Source: Atopobacter sp. AH10
GTDB lineage: Bacteria > Bacillota > Bacilli > Lactobacillales > Aerococcaceae
NCBI RefSeq assembly: GCF_003664595.1
Contig: NZ_QXPZ01000023.1
Coordinates: 1-64,000 of the forward strand
Length of the DNA: 64,000 bases
Direction of reading: 5' to 3'
Position numbers and translations under genes: made by a program. Numbering within the stretch: position 1 is the first letter of the stretch; every line of letters begins with the position of its first letter. The notes under the pieces are model-generated. The model was not told where the DNA came from, made no database searches, and was given only the letters and a program-made list of their open reading frames with translations. Positions 29,155 through 34,740 of the stretch are shown here, piece after piece.

Positions 29155-29262
29155 TTATTTTTTAGTGTAAAAGTCAGGGAAATCAATGGCTTCCTGAAAT
29201 TTACTCGTTTCATATGGCAAAATGACAGACCTTGTAGGCCTTGGATTACCTAATCGTGTCAT
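29155..29262 (-). pseudogene. Remnant of a phage terminase large subunit (N-terminal 35 codons)
   Basis: An ATG with GGAGAGATGGC before it starts a 35-residue frame MTRLGNPRPTRSVILPYETS.... This RLGNPxPTxSVxLPY opening is typical of one terminase large subunit family (Terminase_1). The frame then ends at TAA beside repeat A. The resident terminase (54182) is of another family, so this is debris of a different phage. Confidence 0.6.
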
Positions 29263-29355
29263 GCCATCTCTCCTTTTTTAATCGTCTTCTTTCTCTCAAA
29301 TGGTCTGAATTTATTGCGGACTTTTTCGGACTAAATCTGACCACACAAAAATCTG

Positions 29356-29393
29356 CATAAAAATAGCACCCCTCGATTGAGTGAGTGCTTAGT
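29356..29393 (-). terminator. Terminator after the orphan MuF module
   Basis: Minus-strand AGCACTCACTC/GAGGGGTGCT then ATTTTTATGCAG. The same stem and the identical GGTGCTATTTTTATGCAG tail occur after the small gene behind the resident MuF gene (50758-50793). Confidence 0.75.
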
Positions 29394-29514
29394 CTTCGTT
29401 TTGTTTAGATTTTACATTGGGCAACTCTTCAGTATCTTCTCCCCAACGCTTAATACATTCATAAAATTCTTCTGGAGTCATTTCTGGTCCATCTAGCATT
29501 AAATTATTTTCCAT
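29389..29514 (-). CDS. Small acidic protein in the immunity position behind MuF-JAB
   Basis: The 41-residue frame begins at ATG 29514 and reads MENNLMLDGPEMTPEEFYEC..., with acidic character. It starts 4 bases after the MuF-JAB stop and ends inside a terminator, exactly like the 72-residue gene behind the resident MuF gene. Position suggests an immunity protein or its N-terminal remnant; no family is recognised. Confidence 0.5.
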   Translation of the reverse strand: MENNLMLDGPEMTPEEFYECIKRWGEDTEELPNVKSKQNED

Positions 29515-29518
29515 TGTT

Positions 29519-30319
29519 TCACCTCAGTATATATCTGACCCCCGCATTATACATCGCTTTAATTACACTTACAAGATACTTATCCATATCTTTATCTAGC
29601 GAAACATCTCTTGATAAATCCCGAGCAGAGTTTTTATCAAATCTATCTGTTTTAGTTAAATACATGACCTTTCCTTGATTAGTAACAATAGTTAAAGTTT
29701 TGACAGAATCATGAGACATAAAAGTTTGAACGTCGTTTGCCGAAAAACTAGACCCACCTGGATGATTATGCAATATCGTCAAGCTTCTATCTGGTGAACT
29801 ATTGATCAGATACCTTGCTTGAACTGATTTGTTGATATCCACCGACACCTGGTCTCCATACACCACAACAGGCTTTCCTTCCGTCGTTATATGCATGACT
29901 TCGTTAGATTGGTTGTTTTGTTGAGCATCTCTTAATAAAACTTTATGAGCTTCCTGTATCCGTTTGTTCTCCTCTTGGGAATAGCCTGGAATTTCAACAA
30001 AAGGCACCTTTTCTATAGCTTGGTCTGTAATATAAATCTTTTTGCCACGCTTTTTAGCCATCGCTAAATTAAGCGCCTCATTCTTCCTCTCCTCTATCTT
30101 ACCATCTTTATCCACATCACTCCATACTTTCGACCATGCATCCTGCTTTTTCCCATTTCCTGGATAGTAGGTCAATGTACAGTGACAATTGGCGTGACGT
30201 CTGAAGATGTCTTTATCGATGGTGTCCTTGTCATAATCGTAAGTTCCGACCCGCTCTCTACAGAATTCACACTGACTATGGGATCTCTTCTTTCCCGTCC
30301 GTGCGCCTAGTTTACGCAC
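29519..30319 (-). CDS. 5'-truncated phage MuF protein with JAB/RadC-like C-terminal domain
   Basis: The 266-residue frame starts with GTG at 30319 but stays open to a TAG at 30392-30394. The open part reads as the middle of a MuF (SPP1 gp7-like) protein: APKIVRKLGARTG, then a C-x2-C...H-x2-C-x-C set (residues 17-47) and YYPGNGKKQDAWSKVW. Residues about 140-235 resemble a JAB/RadC-like metallo-domain, with HNHPGGSSFSAND at 184-196. MuF proteins with swapped C-terminal domains are known polymorphic toxins of temperate phages. The usual 200-odd N-terminal residues are missing, so this is an orphan toxin end. Confidence 0.7.
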   Translation of the reverse strand: MRKLGARTGKKRSHSQCEFCRERVGTYDYDKDTIDKDIFRRHANCHCTLTYYPGNGKKQDAWSKVWSDVDKDGKIEERKNEALNLAMAKKRGKKIYITDQAIEKVPFVEIPGYSQEENKRIQEAHKVLLRDAQQNNQSNEVMHITTEGKPVVVYGDQVSVDINKSVQARYLINSSPDRSLTILHNHPGGSSFSANDVQTFMSHDSVKTLTIVTNQGKVMYLTKTDRFDKNSARDLSRDVSLDKDMDKYLVSVIKAMYNAGVRYILR

Positions 30320-30394
30320 AATTTTAGGTGCTAAGCCTAACTTGTGGTGAAAAGAAACATTTTTCTTTAAGGTATCCGATTTAAAGATTTTCTA

Positions 30395-30543
30395 TAACGA
30401 TCTTTAAACAACACCTAGAGCCACTTGCCGGATTCAATAAGCGCACTGTATCAACTCTTAATCGCCATGCGTGCAAAATGTGTGCAAAATGAGTGCGCCA
30501 AGTTACGGAACTAAAAACATCTAAAACAATTTAACTAAAAGGG
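30395..30543. other. Recombination-border stretch right of the truncated MuF gene
   Basis: The MuF frame breaks off at 30394. The sequence to the right is unrelated, with a direct repeat of GTGCAAAATG (30471-30492) and a short plus-strand frame ending CKMCAK. It may hold an attachment or old recombination site. No gene is supported. Confidence 0.35.
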
Positions 30544-30572
30544 TTGGCTTTATGCAACACTCGCTGTATAAT
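30544..30572 (+). promoter_or_regulatory. Promoter of cassette 1 with imperfect dyad in the spacer
   Basis: TTGGCT (30544-30549), 17 bases, TATAAT (30567-30572). The 14 bases beginning 10 bases after the -35 start (30554-30567) form an imperfect dyad, CAxC....GxTG. A GCAAC/GTTGC pair (30554/30583) also flanks the -10. Cassettes 2 and 3 have perfect dyads at the same place. Confidence 0.7.
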
Positions 30573-30621
30573 ATAATCAGAGGTTGCGAGATACCTCAAT
30601 AAAAATAGGAGGTGAACATAT

Positions 30622-30741
30622 GTGAGTAGGAAACAAAGAAAGAAGCTTGAAGACGAAATCAAGCTAACTAAATTATTAAAAGCAGTCGCAATGCTTGAAA
30701 TAATCAAAACGTTAGTTGAAATAATCGACAAGCTCCTATAA
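30622..30741 (+). CDS. Cassette 1 amphipathic peptide (39 residues)
   Basis: GTG start with AGGAGGTGAACATAT in front (the ATG four bases upstream is followed at once by TGA). The peptide has a basic N-terminus (MSRKQRKKLEDE) and a Leu/Ile-rich amphipathic C-terminal helix (LKAVAMLEIIKTLVEIIDKLL region). It is the first gene after a consensus promoter and ends just before a terminator. No known family is recognised; toxin-like or signalling peptide are possible roles. Confidence 0.65.
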   Translation: MSRKQRKKLEDEIKLTKLLKAVAMLEIIKTLVEIIDKLL

Positions 30742-30746
30742 AACTT

Positions 30747-30780
30747 AGGGCTGGGCAACCAGCTCAGCCCTTTTCTTACT
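30747..30780 (+). terminator. Internal terminator of cassette 1
   Basis: GGGCTGGGC/AGCTCAGCCC forms about nine pairs around AACC, then TTTTCTT. It separates the amphipathic peptide gene from the next two genes. Confidence 0.85.
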
Positions 30781-30791
30781 TGCATTATATC

Positions 30792-30881
30792 ATGAAAAAA
30801 GAAAAAGTAACACTCAAAGAACTATTAGTAGTATTAATTGTTTTACAAGCAATCGATATCTTATTAACCATTTTCAGATAG
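30792..30881 (+). CDS. Cassette 1 hydrophobic peptide (29 residues)
   Basis: ATG 30792 opens a 29-residue frame: a charged start (MKKEKVTLKE) and one membrane-length hydrophobic helix (LLVVLIVLQAIDILLTIF). It resembles small holin-like or type I toxin peptides in build only. The ribosome site is poor, so expression is less certain; equivalents exist at the same place in cassettes 2 and 3. Confidence 0.5.
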   Translation: MKKEKVTLKELLVVLIVLQAIDILLTIFR

Positions 30882-30891
30882 GGGGTTCATT

Positions 30892-31083
30892 ATGACCTAC
30901 ACAGAAATAATTGCGTCTGTTTTGAATTCAGACCAAACTAGCTACTCAATTGCTAAAGCAATCGGAGTTCCCGTCCAAACCATTGATCGTTACCGTAACG
31001 GTAGCAATATTGATAACATGAAACTTTATATAGCAGAAAAAATAGTAAGTTACTATCATACTGAAAAAAAACCCTCTGATTAG
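30892..31083 (+). CDS. Cassette 1 short HTH protein
   Basis: The 63-residue protein has an HTH pattern TSYSIAKAIGVPVQTIDRYR followed by NGSNIDNMKL and a C-terminal helix EKIVSYY. It is a paralogue of 31525 and 32143 (shared S-x-Y-x-I-x-K, GV, R-x-G, and EK-x-x-x-Y positions). GGGGGTTCATT precedes the ATG. It probably binds the dyad in the cassette promoter. Confidence 0.75.
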   Translation: MTYTEIIASVLNSDQTSYSIAKAIGVPVQTIDRYRNGSNIDNMKLYIAEKIVSYYHTEKKPSD

Positions 31084-31123
31084 GAGAGGTGTCAGAAAAA
31101 CTTTACAACTACGCTATATCTAT

Positions 31124-31160
31124 AAAAAAGGGGCGTCTATAATGGCTACCCCTTTTTATA
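31124..31160 (+). terminator. End terminator of cassette 1
   Basis: AAAAAGGGGCG...GGCTACCCCTTTTT. The corresponding hairpins of cassettes 2 and 3 share the GGCTACCCC or GGTAACC blocks. A smaller CCTCT/AGGAG stem overlaps the HTH stop, as in the other two cassettes. Confidence 0.75.
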
Positions 31161-31175
31161 TAACTAGATTTCCTC

Positions 31176-31206
31176 TTGACTTTATAACGGTTAGCCGTTG
31201 TAATAT
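31176..31206 (+). promoter_or_regulatory. Promoter of cassette 2 with perfect dyad
   Basis: TTGACT (31176-31181), then TGTAAT at 17-base spacing or TG-TAATAT at 19. The 14-base dyad AACGG-TTAG-CCGTT lies at 31186-31199, beginning 10 bases after the -35 start. This is a likely operator blocking RNA polymerase. Confidence 0.75.
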
Positions 31207-31235
31207 AGATAGAAGGTCAAGAAAGGAAGCGTGAT

Positions 31236-31361
31236 ATGATAACTAGAACAATGCAAAGACAACGAAAGAAACAAAAAACAAAAGAAACTATCGAACTCAC
31301 CGCCAAGTTAGTTTCAATAGTTTCTGGAATTGCCAGCTTAGTTAAGTTACTACTTAAATAA
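31236..31361 (+). CDS. Cassette 2 amphipathic peptide (41 residues)
   Basis: ATG 31236 has AAAGGAAG before it. The peptide has a very basic N-terminal half (RTMQRQRKKQKTKE) and an amphipathic helix (TAKLVSIVSGIASLVKLLLK). It equals the cassette 1 and 3 first peptides in position and build but shares little sequence with them. Function is unknown. Confidence 0.65.
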   Translation: MITRTMQRQRKKQKTKETIELTAKLVSIVSGIASLVKLLLK

Positions 31362-31368
31362 ATTAGCC

Positions 31369-31397
31369 AAAAGGGAAGTTGACCTTCCTTCCCTTTC
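31369..31397 (+). terminator. Internal terminator of cassette 2
   Basis: AAAGGGAAG/CTTCCCTTT hairpin, then CATTATA. It follows the first peptide as in the other cassettes. Confidence 0.7.
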
Positions 31398-31426
31398 ATT
31401 ATAAAAGAAAGAGGTAAATATTACAA

Positions 31427-31519
31427 ATGAAACTAACCAATGAGCGAAAACGAAATGTCAGAATCGTCTTTTGGGTGAGTTTAGCCATAGTGAACATTAT
31501 TTATTTAATTTGGGGGTAA
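31427..31519 (+). CDS. Cassette 2 hydrophobic peptide (30 residues)
   Basis: ATG 31427 with AAAGAGGT upstream opens a basic start (MKLTNERKRNVR) followed by one membrane helix (IVFWVSLAIVNIIYLIWG). The frame ends 5 bases before the HTH gene, suggesting co-translation. Confidence 0.6.
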   Translation: MKLTNERKRNVRIVFWVSLAIVNIIYLIWG

Positions 31520-31524
31520 ACATA

Positions 31525-31719
31525 ATGAGAAAATCTGTAGAAGCTTTATTAAAGAGTGACCTATCTGCTTATAAAATATCTAAAGAAGCCAACGTCCCTT
31601 ATATGACCGTCAACGACTTGCGCAATGGAAAGTCTTCTATTGATAATGCAAAGTTTGGGACAATTGAAAAGCTATACAACTATGCAAAATCAATAAATAA
31701 AAAAAGCCCCTCCAGTTAA
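31525..31719 (+). CDS. Cassette 2 short HTH protein
   Basis: The start is ATG 31525, with GGGGG in front; the longer frame to 31471 lacks a ribosome site. The 64 residues contain SAYKISKEANVPYMTVNDLR, NGKSSIDN and a C-terminal EKLYNYAKS helix. It is a paralogue of the cassette 1 and 3 HTH proteins and the probable regulator of the AACGG dyad. Confidence 0.8.
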   Translation: MRKSVEALLKSDLSAYKISKEANVPYMTVNDLRNGKSSIDNAKFGTIEKLYNYAKSINKKSPSS

Positions 31720-31737
31720 GGAGAGGTTTCCTTACAC

Positions 31738-31770
31738 AAAAAGGGGGTAACCGTTATGGCTACCCCTTGC
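31738..31770 (+). terminator. End terminator of cassette 2
   Basis: GGGGTAACC/GGCTACCCC hairpin. ATAACGGTTA in its reverse complement also occurs in the cassette 2 operator and the cassette 3 end hairpin. Confidence 0.7.
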
Positions 31771-31812
31771 ATGATGTGATTTTAAATTCAGAAAAAAAGT
31801 TCCCAATCTCCC

Positions 31813-31841
31813 TTGACATTACACACTATAAAGTGTATACT
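31813..31841 (+). promoter_or_regulatory. Promoter of cassette 3 with perfect dyad
   Basis: TTGACA (31813-31818), 17 bases, TATACT (31836-31841), nearly ideal sigma-A boxes. The spacer holds ACACT-ATAA-AGTGT (31823-31836), a 14-base dyad at exactly the offset seen in cassette 2. Confidence 0.85.
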
Positions 31842-31865
31842 ATAGATAGTGAAGGAGGTGATAAA

Positions 31866-32006
31866 GTGGAAAAAGCTGACTGGCTTAGGATAGCTGAAAA
31901 AGTTATCGAAACAGTCCCAGAGCTGATTACAGCGATTGTAGCGTATCTTACCTACAAGGAGCTAAAGAAAAAGAGCGATTCTAAAGACTCCGACCAAGAG
32001 AAATAG
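31866..32006 (+). CDS. Cassette 3 amphipathic peptide (46 residues)
   Basis: GTG 31866 is preceded by AAGGAGGTGATAAA. The peptide has an acidic-amphipathic first part (MEKADWLRIAEKVIETVPEL), a hydrophobic middle (ITAIVAYLTY) and a charged Lys/Asp/Ser tail. Strong promoter and ribosome site argue for real translation. No family is recognised. Confidence 0.7.
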   Translation: MEKADWLRIAEKVIETVPELITAIVAYLTYKELKKKSDSKDSDQEK

Positions 32007-32015
32007 AACCGCACT

Positions 32016-32050
32016 AGGGTTGAGGGGCGTTATCCCCTCTTACCCTTATT
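32016..32050 (+). terminator. Internal terminator of cassette 3
   Basis: AGGGTTGAGGGG pairs with CCCCTCTTACCCT around CGTTAT, then TATTGTAT. It is a strong stem directly after the first peptide gene. Confidence 0.85.
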
Positions 32051-32075
32051 GTATCTTTAATAAGGAGGAATAGCA

Positions 32076-32141
32076 ATGGTTTATCTAATAGCTTTCACTT
32101 TGTTAGCACTATTGTGGGTTAAAGTAAAGAAGGATGATTAA
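32076..32141 (+). CDS. Cassette 3 hydrophobic peptide (21 residues)
   Basis: ATG 32076 with AAGGAGGAATAGCA in front gives a 21-residue peptide: a hydrophobic helix (VYLIAFTLLALLWV) and a basic/acidic end (KVKKDD). It ends one base before the HTH start. The excellent ribosome site supports translation. Confidence 0.65.
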   Translation: MVYLIAFTLLALLWVKVKKDD

Positions 32142-32142
32142 A

Positions 32143-32574
32143 ATGTTCCAAGATGTATATGCTGTTATAGAAAACCTATTGAAAAGCGAAATCACAAGTT
32201 ATCGTATCCAAAAAGACACTGGCGTTAGACAACAGATGATCGATCGATATAGAAAAGGCCAAAGTGATTTAAAAAATATGACCTTAGATGTTGCTGAAAA
32301 ATTATACAATTACGCATCAAGCATAAAAAAAGCCCCTCCAATTGAAGGGGGATTCCCTTACACAAAAAAGGGGGTAGCCATAACGGTTACCCCCCCTTTT
32401 AATTTTAGTCTAAATTGTCCGTATTGTTGGCTTCGTTGTGTTCGGCTGGATATTCTCTTTCAAGCTCTTTCAATTGCAAGCGTTGATTTTCCGCTTCCAA
32501 TTTTTCGATCATTTGATAAGATTCGAAAAGCCTTTGATCTGCCTTCTCTTGCGCTTTCTTTGCGTCTATCATGA
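32143..32574 (+). CDS. Cassette 3 HTH protein with run-on C-terminus
   Basis: The first 62 residues match the other two HTH proteins: TSYRIQKDTGVRQQMIDRYR, KGQSDLKNM, AEKLYNYASS. In this cassette the frame crosses the end hairpins in another phase and has no stop there, so it continues to 143 residues over antisense of the next gene. The tail from residue 63 on looks like non-coding sequence read through. A one-base shift would end it at a TGA in the first hairpin. Confidence 0.65.
   Translation: MFQDVYAVIENLLKSEITSYRIQKDTGVRQQMIDRYRKGQSDLKNMTLDVAEKLYNYASSIKKAPPIEGGFPYTKKGVAITVTPPFNFSLNCPYCWLRCVRLDILFQALSIASVDFPLPIFRSFDKIRKAFDLPSLALSLRLS
32364..32402. terminator. End terminator of cassette 3, between convergent genes
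   Basis: GGGGGTAGCCATAACGGTTACCCCCC followed by TTTTAATTTT, with an A-run on the left. It can stop both the cassette and the leftward lysis operon. Confidence 0.8.
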
Positions 32575-32653
32575 GCAAAAAGCAAACCATCGCTACAATA
32601 GCGAAACCTGTTATAACAGATAATGTTAATTCAAATTCGTTGTTATTTTTCAT
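32405..32653 (-). CDS. Phage small membrane coiled-coil protein after endolysin
   Basis: The 82 residues have a short polar start, one membrane helix (LSVITGFAIVAMVCFLLMI) and an Ala/Glu/Lys/Leu coiled coil with an acidic end. Its ATG overlaps the endolysin stop (TAATG). The role is unknown; position and build suggest an accessory lysis protein. Confidence 0.7.
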   Translation of the reverse strand: MKNNNEFELTLSVITGFAIVAMVCFLLMIDAKKAQEKADQRLFESYQMIEKLEAENQRLQLKELEREYPAEHNEANNTDNLD

Positions 32654-33417
32654 TAGGCGTCCTTTACAACATACTTCTTGCCATCAATAGTAATTTCCCG
32701 ATCATCAGTAGACTTGGCTGGTGGTAGAGGCTTCTCAATGTCTTGTTCTAATAGCCAGCCTAGGTAACCGCCACCCTCTTTCAAGCGGTAAGCCTTTTTA
32801 GACACACTAATATTGCAATCACAGATAGCATCATAAGTGTAAGTCTTACCTAGAACGTTTGGTGAGATCTTTTCACGGGTTAGCCAGTGAGTCGCATTCT
32901 TAGCAATTTTGATTGTACCGCTTACCTTTTGCACGTTTTTAGGCTCTGGCTTGGCTTGTGCTTGTGGTTGAGGAGCAGGCTTAGACCCTTGGTAGCGGTA
33001 CACATACCAACCCATAGAGTACGGGCAAGTGCTGGCTTCGTTATCGATCGTTACCCCGTTTCTTGCATAATTGCAATGGATAATCTGATCATGGTTGATG
33101 AACATCACCACATGTCCAGCTGCTCCACCACTCGCCCCACGTTTACCAAAGATAACCACGTCGCCCCGCTTGGCTTCCCAAGTCGAATTGGTTGCAATGC
33201 ATTTGAATCCGTTTTGCTCCAGCCATGCATGCATAGAATCAGTGTTAAGAATCCAGCCCGCATTACTTGCCCCACCTTGACGCAAGGCGGAATAGATAGC
33301 GCCAGAACAGTCTGCTGTCCCGTCAGTCCCAATTCGTGAGCCATTCATAGAGTAGCGTACTCCACGGCTCTTTAGCCAATTCATGTGATTAATTGCTTTT
33401 TCAATATCTACTGCCAT
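32653..33417 (-). CDS. Endolysin (phage peptidoglycan amidohydrolase)
   Basis: The start ATG 33417 (MAVDIEKAINHM) has AAAGGAG before it. The 254-residue lysin has an N-terminal NlpC/P60-like Amidase_5 domain: DGTADCSGAIYSALRQGG with the catalytic Cys, GDVVIFG, GHVVMFI with the His, and HCNYARNG. A Pro/Ala/Gln linker (about 145-160) joins a C-terminal wall-binding domain with ATHWLTREKISPNVLGKTY. There is no signal peptide, so holin release is expected. Confidence 0.9.
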   Translation of the reverse strand: MAVDIEKAINHMNWLKSRGVRYSMNGSRIGTDGTADCSGAIYSALRQGGASNAGWILNTDSMHAWLEQNGFKCIATNSTWEAKRGDVVIFGKRGASGGAAGHVVMFINHDQIIHCNYARNGVTIDNEASTCPYSMGWYVYRYQGSKPAPQPQAQAKPEPKNVQKVSGTIKIAKNATHWLTREKISPNVLGKTYTYDAICDCNISVSKKAYRLKEGGGYLGWLLEQDIEKPLPPAKSTDDREITIDGKKYVVKDA

Positions 33418-33494
33418 TTTTATTTCTCCTTTTTCTGTAAAAATAAAGAGCCGTTCGATTTGAACGACTCTCATGCTATTGAAATGGTATAAAA

Positions 33495-33884
33495 CTATTT
33501 GATCCCTAATTCCTCTTTTAAAGCGGTTTGTAAAATACTTGAGAAATTGACTGATTGTTTCTCAGCAATATCATTAAGCCACTTTGGAATGGTTAATGTC
33601 TTTTTGATGGATTGATTGTTTGCTCTGTCCATTATCGGTTTTAACCAAATATCTACATAAATAACTTTTTTGCTTTCATCAGACGTTATTTCTAGAGAAG
33701 CTTTTGGAAATTTTCGCCCATTTTTAGCTAAACTAAATAAAGTTGCTTCAAGAACATCTTTAGCGTTAATTACTGCTTCTTCAAATGTATCTCCATCAGT
33801 GAAGCAAGATTCAAAATCTGGGAAATCAACATAATATACCCCATCATCTTCTGAAATTAGGCATGGATATATAATTTTTTCCAT
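33495..33884 (-). CDS. hicB: HicB-family antitoxin
   Basis: The 129-residue protein has the HicB partial RNase H-like fold (YPCLISEDDGVYYVDFPDF, FEEAVINAKDVLEATLF) and a C-terminal DNA-binding region (IPKWLNDIAEKQSVNFSSIL). It follows hicA by 28 bases. The pair lies inside the lysis region between endolysin and holin, an unusual place. Confidence 0.9.
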   Translation of the reverse strand: MEKIIYPCLISEDDGVYYVDFPDFESCFTDGDTFEEAVINAKDVLEATLFSLAKNGRKFPKASLEITSDESKKVIYVDIWLKPIMDRANNQSIKKTLTIPKWLNDIAEKQSVNFSSILQTALKEELGIK

Positions 33885-33911
33885 TGTATCCTCCTTATTC
33901 AGATAATAGGG

Positions 33912-34103
33912 CTAAAACTTCAGCCCTGTTATTCTCTCGATTTTTGTCAAGGTACCTGAAGGAATATCTTTCTTAGTACACTTTACAGGACACATCAATC
34001 CATTTTTTAAATAAATTTCGTGTGAACCGTTAGTGTGATCTAAAATCCACCCTTCTTTCTTCATACGCTTAACAACATCTCTGTAAGGCTTGGTTTTTGA
34101 CAT
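33912..34103 (-). CDS. hicA: HicA-family mRNA interferase toxin
   Basis: The 63 residues show the HicA pattern: YRDVVKRMKKEGWILDHTNG, SHEIYLKNG with the catalytic His, and IPSGTLTKIERITGLKF. AGGAGG precedes the ATG. The pair has its own promoter (34125-34153). Confidence 0.9.
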   Translation of the reverse strand: MSKTKPYRDVVKRMKKEGWILDHTNGSHEIYLKNGLMCPVKCTKKDIPSGTLTKIERITGLKF

Positions 34104-34124
34104 GTCATTCCTCCTTACATTTTT

Positions 34125-34153
34125 ATTATACGTATTTTTTATACGTGCGTCAA
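34125..34153 (-). promoter_or_regulatory. Promoter of hicAB with dyad in the spacer
   Basis: Minus strand TTGACG (34148-34153), 17 bases, TATAAT (34125-34130). The spacer holds CGTAT-AAAAA-ATACG, a likely HicB operator. Confidence 0.8.
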
Positions 34154-34159
34154 GAAGGG

Positions 34160-34225
34160 TTATTCTTTAACTAGAATGTTTAAAATGTCATCGGGTAAAG
34201 TTGCCCCATTATACTGTAAAGACAT
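34160..34225 (-). CDS. 21-residue frame coupled to the holin stop
   Basis: The holin stop and this ATG overlap as TAATG, with GGGGG 8 bases upstream. The product (MSLQYNGATLPDDILN...) is 21 residues. It may be translated, but no homologue is recognised. Confidence 0.35.
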   Translation of the reverse strand: MSLQYNGATLPDDILNILVKE

Positions 34226-34659
34226 TAATCGCCCCCTTCGTCATCTTCAACTTTCAACATATCTACTTTTAATTCTTTGGCTAAGACGGCATCTGAATTT
34301 TTGCGCATCTGATTAAAGAAAGGTTTGAGTTGTGGCGGGAACGGTAGTCCCAACGCTTCCCAGTTTTCAGCCACGGAAATAAGATAGTTGGTCAAGAAAA
34401 AAGTACACGTCCCAACACTAACCCCGACATGGCCTAGCGCTCTTGAGTATGTCCCGACAATGAACACCATCATAAGAACTAGGATATGGCGGATAATACC
34501 GTTCGTACCAACCTTGCTATCGAACCGTTTTAACTTAAAGGCTTTTGCGTACCCCGTTAGAATATCGAACACCATAGCAATAATCAGCCCATGCATCAAA
34601 GGGCTTCTAACTAAATGCTGTAAGTGTTCAAATAGAATTTCCGTTGTCATTTCAATCAT
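34225..34659 (-). CDS. Phage holin (toxin-secretion/phage lysis holin family)
   Basis: The 144-residue protein has three hydrophobic segments (MHGLIIAMVFDILTGYAKAF, IIRHILVLMMVFIVGTYSRA, and TCTFFLTNYLISVAENW). The DxxTGYxKA...K and NYLISVAENWEALG motifs are those of the Holin_4_1/toxin-secretion family. It forms the membrane lesion that releases the endolysin. Confidence 0.9.
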   Translation of the reverse strand: MIEMTTEILFEHLQHLVRSPLMHGLIIAMVFDILTGYAKAFKLKRFDSKVGTNGIIRHILVLMMVFIVGTYSRALGHVGVSVGTCTFFLTNYLISVAENWEALGLPFPPQLKPFFNQMRKNSDAVLAKELKVDMLKVEDDEGGD

Positions 34660-34662
34660 TGA

Positions 34663-34740
34663 TTACCTCATTTCTCGTATTAAATAAGCAACCGCCCCTA
34701 CAAGCGTAAGGACGATTGCCAGTGTAACTACAAATTGCAT
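34663..34740 (-). CDS. 25-residue single-helix membrane peptide, lysis region
   Basis: ATG 34740 opens a frame with one hydrophobic helix ([20 protein letters not shown]) and a charged end. It overlaps the stop of the upstream gene and precedes the holin by 4 bases. It is likely a minor lysis or holin-partner peptide. Confidence 0.5.
   Translation of the reverse strand: MQFVVTLAIVLTLVGAVAYLIREMR

Noticed and set aside
30531-30785. An 84-codon minus-strand frame
   Set aside because: It is antisense to the cassette 1 peptide, which has the promoter, ribosome site and terminator on the plus strand.
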